From Sporosarcina sp. FSL K6-1522 (GTDB lineage: Bacteria; Bacillota; Bacilli; Bacillales_A; Planococcaceae), in contig NZ_CP152019.1 of the NCBI RefSeq assembly GCF_038622445.1, positions 3,694,501 to 3,758,500 of the forward strand: a stretch of 64,000 bases of DNA, written 5' to 3'. Positions 26,772 through 36,184 of the stretch are shown here, piece after piece. The number at the start of each line of letters is the position of its first letter. Position 1 is the first letter of the stretch. Below the pieces are notes generated by a model. That model had not been told where the DNA came from, ran no database searches, and saw only the letters and a program-made list of their open reading frames with translations. The translations under genes were made by a program, and so were the position numbers.

Positions 26772-27950
26772 TTATCGTTTCAAGTTCACAAGTTCTTGCA
26801 AGATTTCATCTGATGTTGTGATAATACGTGTATTCGCTTGGAAACCACGTTGTGCTACGATCATTTCAGTGAATTCTTCTGCAAGGTCAACGTTGGACAT
26901 TTCGAGGAAGCCTGATTCCATCTTACCAAAACCTTGCTCAGTAGCGAAACCAGTTACTGCATCACCTGAGTTCGCAGATGTACGGAATAAGTTTCCACCT
27001 GTTTTTTCAAGTCCACCTGGGTTAGAGAAAGTGACCATTTCGATTTGCCCCGCTTCTTGAAGCACTGCTTTGTTGGCTGACATAACTGCATCAAAAGTAA
27101 TTTTAGCTGGATCATAAGCTGTTTTGGCTGTATTGTAAGGCCCCGTAGCATTTGTTACAGCAGTCTGTGCAGTAGTTAAAGCAGTGTTAGCTGCTGTTTG
27201 TGTACCTTGAGCTGCAGTTAATGCAGTTTGAGCTGCCGTTATAGCTGCCGCTCTTCCGGGATCAGCTGGGTCCATGGCATTAGCTCTATCCAAAGCGTCT
27301 TGAGCTTTTTCAACAGCTTTACCTGCTGCTTTCACATCTTTTTCTGCTGTTTTCACAGCATCTTTTGCATCATTTAACGTTTTTTCTGCAGCTTTGAAGG
27401 TTGTTTCAATCGGTCTGAATATTGCTTCCGCTGCTGCAATCGCAGCTTCAGCACCTTCCGGTAAATCTACATAGAACACTGTTCCATCTTGACCAATTGA
27501 CATAGAAGATGCTGACTGTGGAATGTTGATGATGCCATCTGCACCTACGACATATCTTCCATCCCCATCGACAAGATCTCCGTTTTGGTCCATGTAGAAG
27601 TTTCCTGCTCTTGTGTATAAAACTTCGTTACCATCCATCACTTGAAAAAAGCCGTCACCTGTAATGGCTAAATCTAGCGTATTTCCAGTAAATTGACTTG
27701 ATCCTTGACCGTGTAATGTGTCGATCGCTGCAAGTTGTGAGCCGAGTCCAACTTGTCTTGGGTTGACCCCACCACGGTTAGCGCCTGGTGCTGATGCCCC
27801 CGCTACTGTTTGTGATACTAAATCTTTGAAGACAGTACGGCCTTTTTTGAACCCGTATGTGTTAACGTTCGAGATGTTATTCCCGATGACATCTAATTTT
27901 GTTTGGAAATTTCGGAGTCCGGTAATTCCTGAATACATTGATCTTAACAT
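26772..27950 (-). CDS. flgE: Flagellar hook protein FlgE with large internal insertion
   Basis: Builds the flexible hook. The 392-residue protein has the rod/hook N-terminal signature (MLRSMYSGITGLRNFQTKLDVIGNNISNVNTYGFKKGR), the D1 region to about 162 (GDGFFQVMDG, YTRAGNFYMD) and the C-terminal D0 helix (GFLEMSNVDLAEEFTEMIVAQRGFQANTRIITTSDEILQELVNL). Between them, residues about 163-299 form an Ala/Thr/Gln/Lys-rich helical insert absent from the roughly 264-residue B. subtilis protein. Reading frame and both terminal domains are intact, so it should assemble with a protruding extra domain. Confidence 0.94.
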   Translation of the reverse strand: MLRSMYSGITGLRNFQTKLDVIGNNISNVNTYGFKKGRTVFKDLVSQTVAGASAPGANRGGVNPRQVGLGSQLAAIDTLHGQGSSQFTGNTLDLAITGDGFFQVMDGNEVLYTRAGNFYMDQNGDLVDGDGRYVVGADGIINIPQSASSMSIGQDGTVFYVDLPEGAEAAIAAAEAIFRPIETTFKAAEKTLNDAKDAVKTAEKDVKAAGKAVEKAQDALDRANAMDPADPGRAAAITAAQTALTAAQGTQTAANTALTTAQTAVTNATGPYNTAKTAYDPAKITFDAVMSANKAVLQEAGQIEMVTFSNPGGLEKTGGNLFRTSANSGDAVTGFATEQGFGKMESGFLEMSNVDLAEEFTEMIVAQRGFQANTRIITTSDEILQELVNLKR

Positions 27951-28033
27951 GTTTGTTGTTCCCCTCTCGATTTTAAGTGTATCGCTTCAATCAGTCCGCG
28001 ATACGATGGCATCCTGTTAAGGTCCTGCCGGTG

Positions 28034-28414
28034 TTAGCTAAGCACAATCGTGCCATCAATATTAGTAAACAATTGATCTTTTGCTTCCATGCGATCCATC
28101 GCTGTAATAACCGTTGAATTCTTTGCACTGACGATTAACGCCGCTTGTTCCATCAAGACGAGCGATTCTTTAATACCTTTCCTTTTCGCTTCGTTCACTT
28201 TTTCCGTGACATGTGCCCATTCAGCATCAGAAATATGAATGTTTCGTTCCGCTAAACGTTCAGTGGCATGCTTGCTGATTTTCAGCTCTGTTGTACGGGT
28301 GGCATTCGTTAAGTGTTCAAGAAACGACTGCTTCGGATTTTGCGTCAGTGGCGATGATTGACTTTGGCGTATAAGGGGCTGCGATGGAATACGATGGAGA
28401 TTAAGTTTTTCCAT
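28034..28414 (-). CDS. Flagellar operon protein (TIGR02530 family)
   Basis: 126 residues, soluble. It belongs, by recognition, to the small family found between flgD and flgE in Bacillota flagellar operons. The core is LKISKHATERLAERNIHISDAEWAHVTEKVNEAKRKGIKESLVLMEQAALIVSAKNSTVITAMDR; the N-terminal 35 residues are polar and low-complexity. The biochemical role is not established; a hook-assembly role is a guess from position. AAGGATGGAG lies before the ATG. Confidence 0.85.
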   Translation of the reverse strand: MEKLNLHRIPSQPLIRQSQSSPLTQNPKQSFLEHLTNATRTTELKISKHATERLAERNIHISDAEWAHVTEKVNEAKRKGIKESLVLMEQAALIVSAKNSTVITAMDRMEAKDQLFTNIDGTIVLS

Positions 28415-28432
28415 ATCTTCGCTCCATCCTTG

Positions 28433-29116
28433 TTATTCTTCGCTTGTGCTTATCGATGTAAAGTTCTTCCCATCAATACGGCTACCGTCTGCTAAGATGT
28501 ACACGATTTTTCCATCTTTGTTAGAAACAGATTCGACTTTACTAAACTTCTCCTCTTCGCCATCCATGTAGCCAACGTATTTACCAATGAGCATACTTGC
28601 CTCAACAAGACTATTACTATTGCCGCTCCCCTCACCTGCGATGACTTCTGAGATATTTCCTGGCGTCACTTCTTTACCATTGTCTAACACGAATTTAACC
28701 GCACCATCTTCAAATTTCACAGAAACAACTGGATTGGTTCCTTCTTCGACAACCAATTTTCCATCTTCGCCTTTAATTGGATTGCCCTGCTCATCGAGCT
28801 TTAACTCATGCCATTTGACACTTTTTCCGACAAAGCTTGTGTATTGAATCAATTGTGACTGCGTTTGTGCTTCCGCAAACTTTTCAAATGATTTCGCTAA
28901 GTTCATCGTTTGCTCTAATGCGGAGAACTGTGCCATTTGGGCGATAAACTCGTTATCCTTCATTGGATTCGTTGGATCCTGGTTTTGCAATTGAGCGATT
29001 AGCAATTTCATGAAATCGTCTTTTCCTAACGTCCCATCGCCAGTTTTACGCTCATCTCGTTGTTTGTTGATTAAATAATCGTTCCCTGAAATCGGTTTTT
29101 GTCCTTCGATCGGCAT
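28433..29116 (-). CDS. flgD: Hook capping protein FlgD
   Basis: Scaffold at the growing hook tip. The 227-residue protein has the conserved N-terminal region LGKDDFMKLLIAQLQNQDPTNPMKDNEFIAQMAQFSALEQTMNL and a less conserved C-terminal domain that includes YTSFVGKSV. A GGAGGTG ribosome site precedes the ATG. It lies directly after fliK, the hook-length ruler, and upstream of the TIGR02530 gene. Confidence 0.95.
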   Translation of the reverse strand: MPIEGQKPISGNDYLINKQRDERKTGDGTLGKDDFMKLLIAQLQNQDPTNPMKDNEFIAQMAQFSALEQTMNLAKSFEKFAEAQTQSQLIQYTSFVGKSVKWHELKLDEQGNPIKGEDGKLVVEEGTNPVVSVKFEDGAVKFVLDNGKEVTPGNISEVIAGEGSGNSNSLVEASMLIGKYVGYMDGEEEKFSKVESVSNKDGKIVYILADGSRIDGKNFTSISTSEE

Positions 29117-29118
29117 GT

Positions 29119-30360
29119 TTACACCTCCAACTCAATTAGATATTCTTGGAATGATTGCTCTTCATCCTCATTTTGCTCTTGTCCTTCGTTTGTCTCTTGC
29201 TCTTGTTGTTTCAAGTGTTGATTAAATGCCTGTTCACGATCGTTTCTTGCTGTGTCTTGTAGCGTTTGGGAAACGTCGATTCGCTCCACTTGCAAGTTTT
29301 GTTGGATAAATGCGTTGCGAAGCTGATTCAGCTGGCTATCTAGCATTTCTTTACCAAGTGCAGTCGATGCAAGAATTCTCGCTGTCATCACGCCATTCAC
29401 CTGCAATAGTTCAATCCTGACTTGTCCTAGATGCTCTGGATATAATTTAATAAGTAAACGATTTGTCCCGCCTGTTTGTCCAAAATTCGCACGTTTGAAG
29501 ATGTTTTGCATTTCACGAGTCAAGGCCTCATTACGTGCATTCGTACGATTTTCTTCCTCGGTAATTGAGAAGTCACCTTTTGCAACTGCAACGTTACCAA
29601 TTGCATGACTTGCTACTTGCTGAGATACTTCCGATTGTTTTGGGGCATTTCCATCATCTGTTAACGACGGGCTACTCTGTGTTTGTACGACTATTCTCGC
29701 TGCATGTTGACTATCCATAAAAGGAATAGGTGTAGTAGCCGCTGTTTTGCTCACTTGCAATCCTTCCTCGAATTGTGCACCGGCCGCTACGAGGAAGCTT
29801 TGCAAGCTAGCAATCTGTTGTTCTTGTCTTACAAGCAAATCAGTTTTAGGTGCAACAAGTTCAATTGTTTTCAAAAGTGTCAATACGTCAACAGCCTGTT
29901 GTTTTGACATATCGGCTTTGCCATCAAGTGCTGTTGTCAGCTGTTCGAAAAACTGGGGTGCAATTTTATCGATTTTCTCTAGTACAACCCATATATCATT
30001 GGTGAATGTCATTTCTGTCAGTTCACTTTCAGACAATCCTGCCTTTTCTAACAGTGCCAGTAAGTCTTCACGTTGCTCTTCTACACTTCCGAGTTGAGCC
30101 AGTAAATTAGTTGCATCCGTATTCTCATGCCCTAGCTCTTTCATGGCTTCCTCTAACTGTTCAATCGATGTTGCATGAAAGATAGACAGGATAGAATCGG
30201 CTGAAACCTCATTTGTGCTTAGTTCTTGGTCAGCAGTAGCACTGTTCGCTGTCATACTTGTAAAAACAGAGCCAAAAGTACTTGCTGATGCCTTACTTCC
30301 GCCTGCTGAAGCTTGGGTAGGCATTTTAATCATTTGTTGCATTGCTGCGATATTCAACAT
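29119..30360 (-). CDS. fliK: Flagellar hook-length control protein FliK
   Basis: Exported molecular ruler that triggers the FlhB substrate switch. The 413-residue protein has a divergent, low-complexity N-terminal region and a C-terminal Flg_hook domain: RLLIKLYPEHLGQVRIELLQVNGVMTARILASTALGKEMLDSQLNQLRNAFIQQNLQVERIDV. A Gln/Glu-rich tail follows. AGGTGG precedes the ATG. It lies between the motE/ylxF-like gene and flgD as in B. subtilis. Confidence 0.93.
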   Translation of the reverse strand: MLNIAAMQQMIKMPTQASAGGSKASASTFGSVFTSMTANSATADQELSTNEVSADSILSIFHATSIEQLEEAMKELGHENTDATNLLAQLGSVEEQREDLLALLEKAGLSESELTEMTFTNDIWVVLEKIDKIAPQFFEQLTTALDGKADMSKQQAVDVLTLLKTIELVAPKTDLLVRQEQQIASLQSFLVAAGAQFEEGLQVSKTAATTPIPFMDSQHAARIVVQTQSSPSLTDDGNAPKQSEVSQQVASHAIGNVAVAKGDFSITEEENRTNARNEALTREMQNIFKRANFGQTGGTNRLLIKLYPEHLGQVRIELLQVNGVMTARILASTALGKEMLDSQLNQLRNAFIQQNLQVERIDVSQTLQDTARNDREQAFNQHLKQQEQETNEGQEQNEDEEQSFQEYLIELEV

Positions 30361-30396
30361 TCCACCTCCCTTCGAAATATGGGATCTTCACTCCCG

Positions 30397-30972
30397 TTAT
30401 TTAGTCATCATCGTCGTATATTTTGCTGCATCTTCTGCAGGCATTTTTTCCAGAATAGATGCCAATATATCTGGTTTCAAACTTGTTAATATCCGTATTG
30501 CTTCTGCGTCACTCATCTTAATAATGACAGGTGCAGCAGATTTCGCAGACATCTGTTCGAAAGTCGTTACAATCTCCTGGAATTTCCGTTTCGAATCATC
30601 TTTATCACGTTGAAGGACAGCTATTTCATCAAGCAGTCGTTCCTGTTCAATTAATAGTTTTTCATTCTCATCTGCGGAAGTTTCAAGGTCTTGCTGCAAC
30701 TTAAATAGCTGCGCTTCCTTATCCTTGATTTCTGCTTGCAATGTTACTACTTGCTCCCCTGCGACTAGTGATTCTGCATCATCGTCTTGCTTCTCTTTAT
30801 CGCCGGTGAAAGGTATGCTCTCGGACCACTCTTTCGCTTTGTCGAAAACGTTGACATCTGCAAATTTCGCTATAACGAGAACAACTGCCGATGCAAACAA
30901 AAGTGGAATGAGCACCCATAATAGTAACAGTTGAAATATCCCCGTCTTTTTTTCTTTTGTTTGTTTCACCAC
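30397..30972 (-). CDS. MotE-family protein YlxF
   Basis: 191 residues: a membrane helix at about 14-33 (LLLLWVLIPLLFASAVVLVIAKF), a long coiled-coil region (about 75-135) and a C-terminal MgtE-N-like domain (VIIKMSDAEAIRILTSLKPDILASILEKMPAEDAAKYTTMMTK). It matches YlxF of B. subtilis by position and architecture. The exact role is uncertain; it has been suggested to help motor or export function. The start is one of two adjacent GTG codons after GGGTGG; there is no in-frame ATG. Confidence 0.88.
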   Translation of the reverse strand: MVKQTKEKKTGIFQLLLLWVLIPLLFASAVVLVIAKFADVNVFDKAKEWSESIPFTGDKEKQDDDAESLVAGEQVVTLQAEIKDKEAQLFKLQQDLETSADENEKLLIEQERLLDEIAVLQRDKDDSKRKFQEIVTTFEQMSAKSAAPVIIKMSDAEAIRILTSLKPDILASILEKMPAEDAAKYTTMMTK

Positions 30973-30973
30973 A

Positions 30974-31426
30974 TTACCACCCGTTTTCTCTTCTGCGGAA
31001 CTTCAACGTTGACATTTCGTCAAGCTGGATTGCCTCCAACTGCTCCATTTCAGCCCGATGATGTTCACGATCTTTTTCTTTCATTTTCTCGAACTTCTTT
31101 ACTTCGAGTGATTTCTCTAGCAATCGATCCTCAAACCAATTCATTTTAGAACGTGCTTTCATGACTAGCGGTTGTAACTCTGCAATTTTCTTTTCAACAC
31201 TAGATATAAAATTTGCATAATGATGCATTTCGTCAATCGTGAAACCGATAGCCATCCGTTCCTGCTGCTCCCCAAGAACATCTTCCTTCTTTTTCAACAA
31301 GTCATATAACTGCGTAGCCAACGTTTCAAACTCCGTTACCGCATTTTTAAACTCGACTTCTGTTTCGCTTTTTTCCTGTTCACGATACGTCAACACTTTT
31401 TCAAATCGATAGTGATAAGCCTTCAT
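30974..31426 (-). CDS. fliJ: Flagellar export chaperone FliJ
   Basis: Central-stalk-like protein that activates the FliI ATPase and contacts FlhA. The 150-residue protein is almost wholly charged coiled coil (YHYRFEKVLTYREQEKSETEVEFKNAV...), typical of FliJ. The ATG overlaps the fliI stop by 4 bases. Length is standard for Bacilli (about 147). Confidence 0.92.
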   Translation of the reverse strand: MKAYHYRFEKVLTYREQEKSETEVEFKNAVTEFETLATQLYDLLKKKEDVLGEQQERMAIGFTIDEMHHYANFISSVEKKIAELQPLVMKARSKMNWFEDRLLEKSLEVKKFEKMKEKDREHHRAEMEQLEAIQLDEMSTLKFRRRENGW

Positions 31427-32757
31427 GTTGTACCGCCTCCAGTGCTACCAAGTGCTACAAGCTCCGCAATGCTATCCTCAATTGAAATATTATCTTTAAA
31501 ACCTTGCTTCAAGAAATTCGTAATGAGTGGCTCGTATTCAATTGCCTGGTCAATTTCTGGTGACGTTCCCCGCTTATACGCACCGATGTTGATAAGGTCT
31601 TCGGATTTGTCATATGTATAATACAAATCACGTAATTTTTCCGCTGCTTTTACATGCGCAGGATCTGCAATATGATTCATCAGCCTACTAACGCTTTTCA
31701 ACACATTGATAGCAGGATACTGCCCTTTATTGGCAAGCGTTCGGTCTAGTACAATATGTCCATCTAAAATTCCGCGAACCGCATCAGCAATTGGTTCATT
31801 CATATCGTCCCCGTCCACAAGCACTGTATAGAAGGCTGTAATCGAGCCATTCTCATTCGTTCCTGTACGCTCCAACAACTTCGGCAAAATGGCAAAGACA
31901 GACGGTGTATAACCGCGTGTCGCAGGCGGTTCTCCTACCGCAAGTCCAATTTCTCGCTGTGCCATGGCAACTCGTGTGACGGAGTCCATCATCAGCATGA
32001 CATTCATCCCTTTATCACGGAAATACTCAGCAATCGCCGTAGCTGTGAACGCACCTTTAATTCGCATAAGTGCCGGTTGGTCAGACGTTGCCGCAACAAC
32101 AATCGTTCTACTCAGCCCTTCTGCTCCAAGATCCCGGTCTATAAACTCACGTACTTCACGACCACGTTCTCCAATCAGCGCAATAACGTTTATATCCGCA
32201 GTCGTATTGCGAGCAATCATACCGAGCAATGTACTTTTCCCAACACCCGACCCTGCGAAGATCCCTACACGTTGACCATTTCCGACCGTCAGCATACCAT
32301 CAATTGCTTTCACACCGACCGATAGTTTTTCATCAATCGGTGGGCGTGTCAAAGCATTCGGCGGAGCTTGTTCTGTTCGAACAGTCGTTAAGCCTTTTGG
32401 TAGTGGACTATTATCAATCGGATTGCCCATTGAATCAAGCACTTTTCCAATTAGATTCATCCCTACTTTTACTTCGAGTGGTTTCCCAATCCCTTCCACA
32501 AGACAGCCGCTTGAAATGTCGCGAATATCCGTATAAGGCATCAAAATAACAATTTCTTCTCTAAACCCAACAACTTCTGCCATAATGATTGCATCTTGTT
32601 TGCCTGATCGATTCAGATGGATATGGCAAACATCTCCAATCGAACTCTCGGGTCCTTGTGACTCAATCATCAGACCGACAACGCGGACAACGCGCCCAAA
32701 CTTTTTAAAAGTCTTCACTTTTGGAATAAAGTCGGTTAGCTCTCCCGCTTTTTTCAT
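31423..32757 (-). CDS. fliI: Flagellum-specific export ATPase FliI
   Basis: Hexameric ATPase of the export apparatus, related to F1-beta. From the ATG at 32757 it has 444 residues: Walker A IFAGSGVGKSTLLGMIARN, ALIGERGREVREFIDRDLG, Walker B MLMMDSVTRVAMAQREIGLAVGEPPATRGYTPSVFA, and the C-terminal helical domain. A TTG two codons earlier is possible, but GTGGGG lies 7 nt before the ATG. It overlaps or abuts fliH and fliJ. Confidence 0.97.
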   Translation of the reverse strand: MKKAGELTDFIPKVKTFKKFGRVVRVVGLMIESQGPESSIGDVCHIHLNRSGKQDAIIMAEVVGFREEIVILMPYTDIRDISSGCLVEGIGKPLEVKVGMNLIGKVLDSMGNPIDNSPLPKGLTTVRTEQAPPNALTRPPIDEKLSVGVKAIDGMLTVGNGQRVGIFAGSGVGKSTLLGMIARNTTADINVIALIGERGREVREFIDRDLGAEGLSRTIVVAATSDQPALMRIKGAFTATAIAEYFRDKGMNVMLMMDSVTRVAMAQREIGLAVGEPPATRGYTPSVFAILPKLLERTGTNENGSITAFYTVLVDGDDMNEPIADAVRGILDGHIVLDRTLANKGQYPAINVLKSVSRLMNHIADPAHVKAAEKLRDLYYTYDKSEDLINIGAYKRGTSPEIDQAIEYEPLITNFLKQGFKDNISIEDSIAELVALGSTGGGTT

Positions 32758-32759
32758 TG

Positions 32760-33539
32760 TCAATCCCCACTTTCCATGATTTCAACGAGTCTTTCCCGTA
32801 ATTCATTCAATTGCTCTTCAATGCTGACGACAATCCGTCCATGGTTTGTTTCGATATAGCATTGAGTAGATTCAAAATCATCGTTGGCAAAAATAAGGAA
32901 CGGCACATCCGGTGGAAATATCGCCGCCAGCTCCGCACGATTATCCGATACGAGCTCAAAATAGCCGAGGGAAACATAGAGTTTAATTTCTTTCATCTCA
33001 CGTGCTTCCTTCAAAGCCCTTTTCACAACAGAAAGATAGACCTCTTCTTCATCCCGCAATGTCTGCCCAATAATCCTTTCAGCAGTTCGCATCGCAAGCT
33101 CAAGGATGACACGTTCTTGACTCACAAGATACTTGTTCGCATTTTCATATGATTGCGTCGTCGCCTCATTTGCGCTCTGGATAGCAGCAGCCATATCAGA
33201 AAGGGCTTTGTCACGCCCTTCTCCATAGCCGACTTGAAAGCCTTCATCATACGCTTGCTGTTGTAGCAAGGCTTTCTCACTCTCCCAAGTCGTTTGCATA
33301 GTTGCAATATCCTCTGTTGCCATCTGACGCATCTGCTCAATGGCCGCCTTGTCGTCTTCAATTTTCCTGTTCGCTTCTTGTAACAATCGATCCCTTTCTG
33401 CAAGCACCATATCCAATGTAAGTTCCTCACTCGGATCAATGTCTTGAGGCGGAATAAGATTTCGGATACCTATTGGTTTCGCTTTTCCTTCTTCAGAAAC
33501 CATCTGATAGGAACGAAATATATTAGACAATGACGTCAT
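32760..33539 (-). CDS. fliH: Flagellar export ATPase regulator FliH
   Basis: Peripheral-stalk-like regulator of FliI. About 259 residues: a short N-terminus (TSLSNIFRSYQMV), a Glu/Lys/Gln-rich central helix (about 40-110) that includes glycine-spaced GFQVGYGEGRDKA, and a globular C-terminal domain (ERVILELAMRTAERIIGQTLRDEEE; IETNHGRIVVSIEEQL). The start is uncertain: ATG 33539 is only 2 nt from GGAGG, while an in-frame TTG at 33530 has better spacing. The longer frame from 33581 would overlap fliG by 59 bases and is less likely. Confidence 0.92.
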   Translation of the reverse strand: MTSLSNIFRSYQMVSEEGKAKPIGIRNLIPPQDIDPSEELTLDMVLAERDRLLQEANRKIEDDKAAIEQMRQMATEDIATMQTTWESEKALLQQQAYDEGFQVGYGEGRDKALSDMAAAIQSANEATTQSYENANKYLVSQERVILELAMRTAERIIGQTLRDEEEVYLSVVKRALKEAREMKEIKLYVSLGYFELVSDNRAELAAIFPPDVPFLIFANDDFESTQCYIETNHGRIVVSIEEQLNELRERLVEIMESGD

Positions 33540-34536
33540 CTCCTCCGCCACGTGCAATGATGATTTCACCAGAATCTTCAAGTCTACGAATAATCGTTAC
33601 AATACGAGTTTGTGCTTCTTCAACATCACGTAAGCGCACAGGTCCCATGACTTCCATCTCTTCCTGGAACGATTCCGCCATCCGTTGTGACATATTGCGG
33701 AACAAGATATCTTTAACTTCCTCACTCGACACTTTCATCGCAAGAATTAAATCTTCGTTCGCACATTCACGCACAATCCGCTGAATTGAACGGTTGTCCA
33801 ATGTCACGATATCTTCAAAGACAAACATTCTTGTGCGAATTTCTTCGGCAAGTTCTGGATCTTGAATTTCAAGCGCATCGAGAATCGTTTTTTCTGTTGA
33901 TCGATCGACACCGTTCAACACTTCAACAACTGCGTCCACTCCACCTGTTTCCGTATAGTCTTGTGTAACAGTCGATGATAGCTTACGCTCAAGAACCGCT
34001 TCAATTTCACTGATAACTTCAGGTGATGTCGAATCCATTGTTGCAATCCGCTTAGCAATATCCGCCTGCATTTCCTGTGGCAAGGATGATAAAATCATAC
34101 CTGCTTGTTCAGGCTCCAGATAAGCTAAGATGAGTGCAATGGTCTGTGGATGCTCATTTTGAATAAAGTTCAAAATTTGTCCTGGGTCTGCACGTCTTGC
34201 AAAATCGAAAGGACGTACTTGCAAGGATGATGTCAAGCGATTGATAATTGCTTGTGCATGATCTTTTCCAAGCGCTTTTTCAAGGACCGTTTTCGCATAG
34301 CCAATTCCACCTTGGGAAATATAATCTTGAGCGAGTGCAATATTATGAAACTCCTCAATAATCTCTTCTTTCACAGAGGCTTCTACTTTTTTGACACCCG
34401 AGATTTCAAGCGTCAAACGCTCAATTTCCTCTTCACTCAAATGTTTGTATATTGATGCAGATACTTCGGGACCGAGGGAAATGAGCAGGAGCGCCGCTTT
34501 CTGTTTCCCCGTCATCCCTTTTTCTTTCTTAACCAC
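33523..34536 (-). CDS. fliG: Flagellar motor switch protein FliG
   Basis: Couples C ring to stator; torque-generating rotor protein. The 337-residue protein has the N-terminal FliF-binding domain (KAALLLISLGPEVSASIYKHL), the EHPQTIALILAYL middle motif (armadillo), the MFVFEDI linker and a C-terminal charge-bearing domain (DLILAMKVSSEEVKDILFRNMSQRMAESFQEEMEVMGPVRLRDVEEAQ). Standard length. AGGGATGA precedes the ATG, 14 bp after fliF. Confidence 0.97.
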   Translation of the reverse strand: MVKKEKGMTGKQKAALLLISLGPEVSASIYKHLSEEEIERLTLEISGVKKVEASVKEEIIEEFHNIALAQDYISQGGIGYAKTVLEKALGKDHAQAIINRLTSSLQVRPFDFARRADPGQILNFIQNEHPQTIALILAYLEPEQAGMILSSLPQEMQADIAKRIATMDSTSPEVISEIEAVLERKLSSTVTQDYTETGGVDAVVEVLNGVDRSTEKTILDALEIQDPELAEEIRTRMFVFEDIVTLDNRSIQRIVRECANEDLILAMKVSSEEVKDILFRNMSQRMAESFQEEMEVMGPVRLRDVEEAQTRIVTIIRRLEDSGEIIIARGGGDDVIV

Positions 34537-34550
34537 AGTTCATCCCTCCG

Positions 34551-36140
34551 TCATTCCTCGGCTATCCACGTACGTAATAACTTCGCGAACTCTTCCGGCT
34601 TTTCTTTTGCCATTTTTTCAAGTTGCTTCTTGCGGACTGTTCCTTCTGTTTCCTGTTCAGTATTAATGTCATCGACATCCATCGCTGCAAGTTGCTCATC
34701 CATTATTAAACTTTCTTCCATTGCTTGCTCTTGTCGTTTCTTGCGGAAGAATAGGAAGATTAACACACCAATAATAAGTAGCAACGCGCCACCAATTGCA
34801 TAAATCCACCAAGGTATCGTAGATGTTGTTTCTGGGAAGTCTACTGTTTTACCATTGAAAGGCTGTACAGATACAACGATTTTGTCATTCAAAGCTGCAT
34901 CCGTTAGCTCTCCTGCTGCCCCCTTATCAATGGACGTTCGTATAATCGTTTCAAGTATACGCTCAACATCTTCTTGTAGTCCCGGTGGCATAGAAGCTAT
35001 ATCGTCCGCTACAGGTGGCTCAATCATCACCTGTATGCCAAGATCCCGAATTTTATAAGGGCTCTCGACAATCTCTTTACGAATTCGATTTACTTCATTA
35101 TTAACAGTCTCTTCGATTCGTTCATAATCACCGTTTGAGAATGTGCCTTCTTGGAAGCCCGTACCATTATCTGTCGGATCTTCTCCTTCTGGCGTGCCCC
35201 CTACAGGACCATTGCCCGTAAACGTTTCTGTAATTCGCTGAACGCTAAGAGCGATTCCTTCCATACTTTCCTCGTCAACCGGCTCTACAAGATTTTCCTC
35301 TCTCGTTTCCAGTTTAAAATCAATATCAGTTGTTACAGAAACAACGACTTTATCTTGTCCAATCATTGTGCCTAACATTGTTTGCACTTGGCGTTGTAAA
35401 TCACGTTCAATCGTTTTCTTAACCGCCATTTGATCTGTCACACTTGTTCCAGTTGAATTGTTACTCTCGTTCAAGTCAAAGTACTCCGAGTACTGATTCA
35501 TAATCACAATGTCATCCGTCGACAAATTCGGTAAACTCTTTGATACGAGATTATAAAGTGCATTAATCTGTGGTTCTGTAAATTGATGCCCTGGTTCAGT
35601 TTTCAACATGACTGCTGCAGTTGCCTGCTGTGTGCTATCACTGATGAAAACCCCTTGTTGTGGCATCGTGATCATCACGTTGGCATCCTTCACACCTTCG
35701 ATGCCTTTGATTAAGTTTGCGAGCTCTGTTTGCATGGCTCCTAGCTTAATCATATTAAACTCATTATCTGTCGTTCCAAATCCAGCGTTTTCCGAAAAGA
35801 AAGCATAGCCTGGTGTCCCTGAAGTAGGGAACCCTTCTGCAGCGAGCGTCACGAGTAAATCATCGACGCGCTCTTTGGGTACAAGAATGGATGTACCACC
35901 AGGAGCAACTTTGCTCTGCACCCCCTGGCTATCTAACGTCTCTTTGATGCGCCCAATTTCCGCACGAGATACATCCGTATAAAGCGGTGCATACTCTGTC
36001 CTAGACAATAGGATTGTTAGGATTGCGGCGATTATGATGACGGCCGTGGCCGAAGCGATGTATGTATTTTTTTGCTTTTTTGTGCGACTCGACCAGAACT
36101 CACGTATATCCAATCTGATTTTCGCCAATCTTTCATTCAT
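34551..36140 (-). CDS. fliF: Flagellar MS-ring protein FliF
   Basis: Forms the membrane MS ring on which the motor and export gate assemble. From the ATG at 36140 it has 529 residues: first membrane helix near 28-48 (TYIASATAVIIIAAILTILL), the YscJ-like domain with VPKERVDDLLVTLAAEGFPTSGTPGYAFF, the beta-collar region (about 270-410) and the second helix (IPWWIYAIGGALLLIIGVLIFLFF). A C-terminal FliG-binding tail follows. GGGGG lies 6 nt before this ATG, better than the GTG at 36170. Confidence 0.96.
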   Translation of the reverse strand: MNERLAKIRLDIREFWSSRTKKQKNTYIASATAVIIIAAILTILLSRTEYAPLYTDVSRAEIGRIKETLDSQGVQSKVAPGGTSILVPKERVDDLLVTLAAEGFPTSGTPGYAFFSENAGFGTTDNEFNMIKLGAMQTELANLIKGIEGVKDANVMITMPQQGVFISDSTQQATAAVMLKTEPGHQFTEPQINALYNLVSKSLPNLSTDDIVIMNQYSEYFDLNESNNSTGTSVTDQMAVKKTIERDLQRQVQTMLGTMIGQDKVVVSVTTDIDFKLETREENLVEPVDEESMEGIALSVQRITETFTGNGPVGGTPEGEDPTDNGTGFQEGTFSNGDYERIEETVNNEVNRIRKEIVESPYKIRDLGIQVMIEPPVADDIASMPPGLQEDVERILETIIRTSIDKGAAGELTDAALNDKIVVSVQPFNGKTVDFPETTSTIPWWIYAIGGALLLIIGVLIFLFFRKKRQEQAMEESLIMDEQLAAMDVDDINTEQETEGTVRKKQLEKMAKEKPEEFAKLLRTWIAEE

Positions 36141-36184
36141 TGTAATCCCCCGGTCAGCTTCCGTATTCACTTTTAAACAAGCAT

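Noticed and set aside
28034..28414. Calling this gene flgN or an anti-sigma factor
   Set aside because: It lacks flgN or FlgM features; the core matches the small flagellar operon protein family (TIGR02530) instead.
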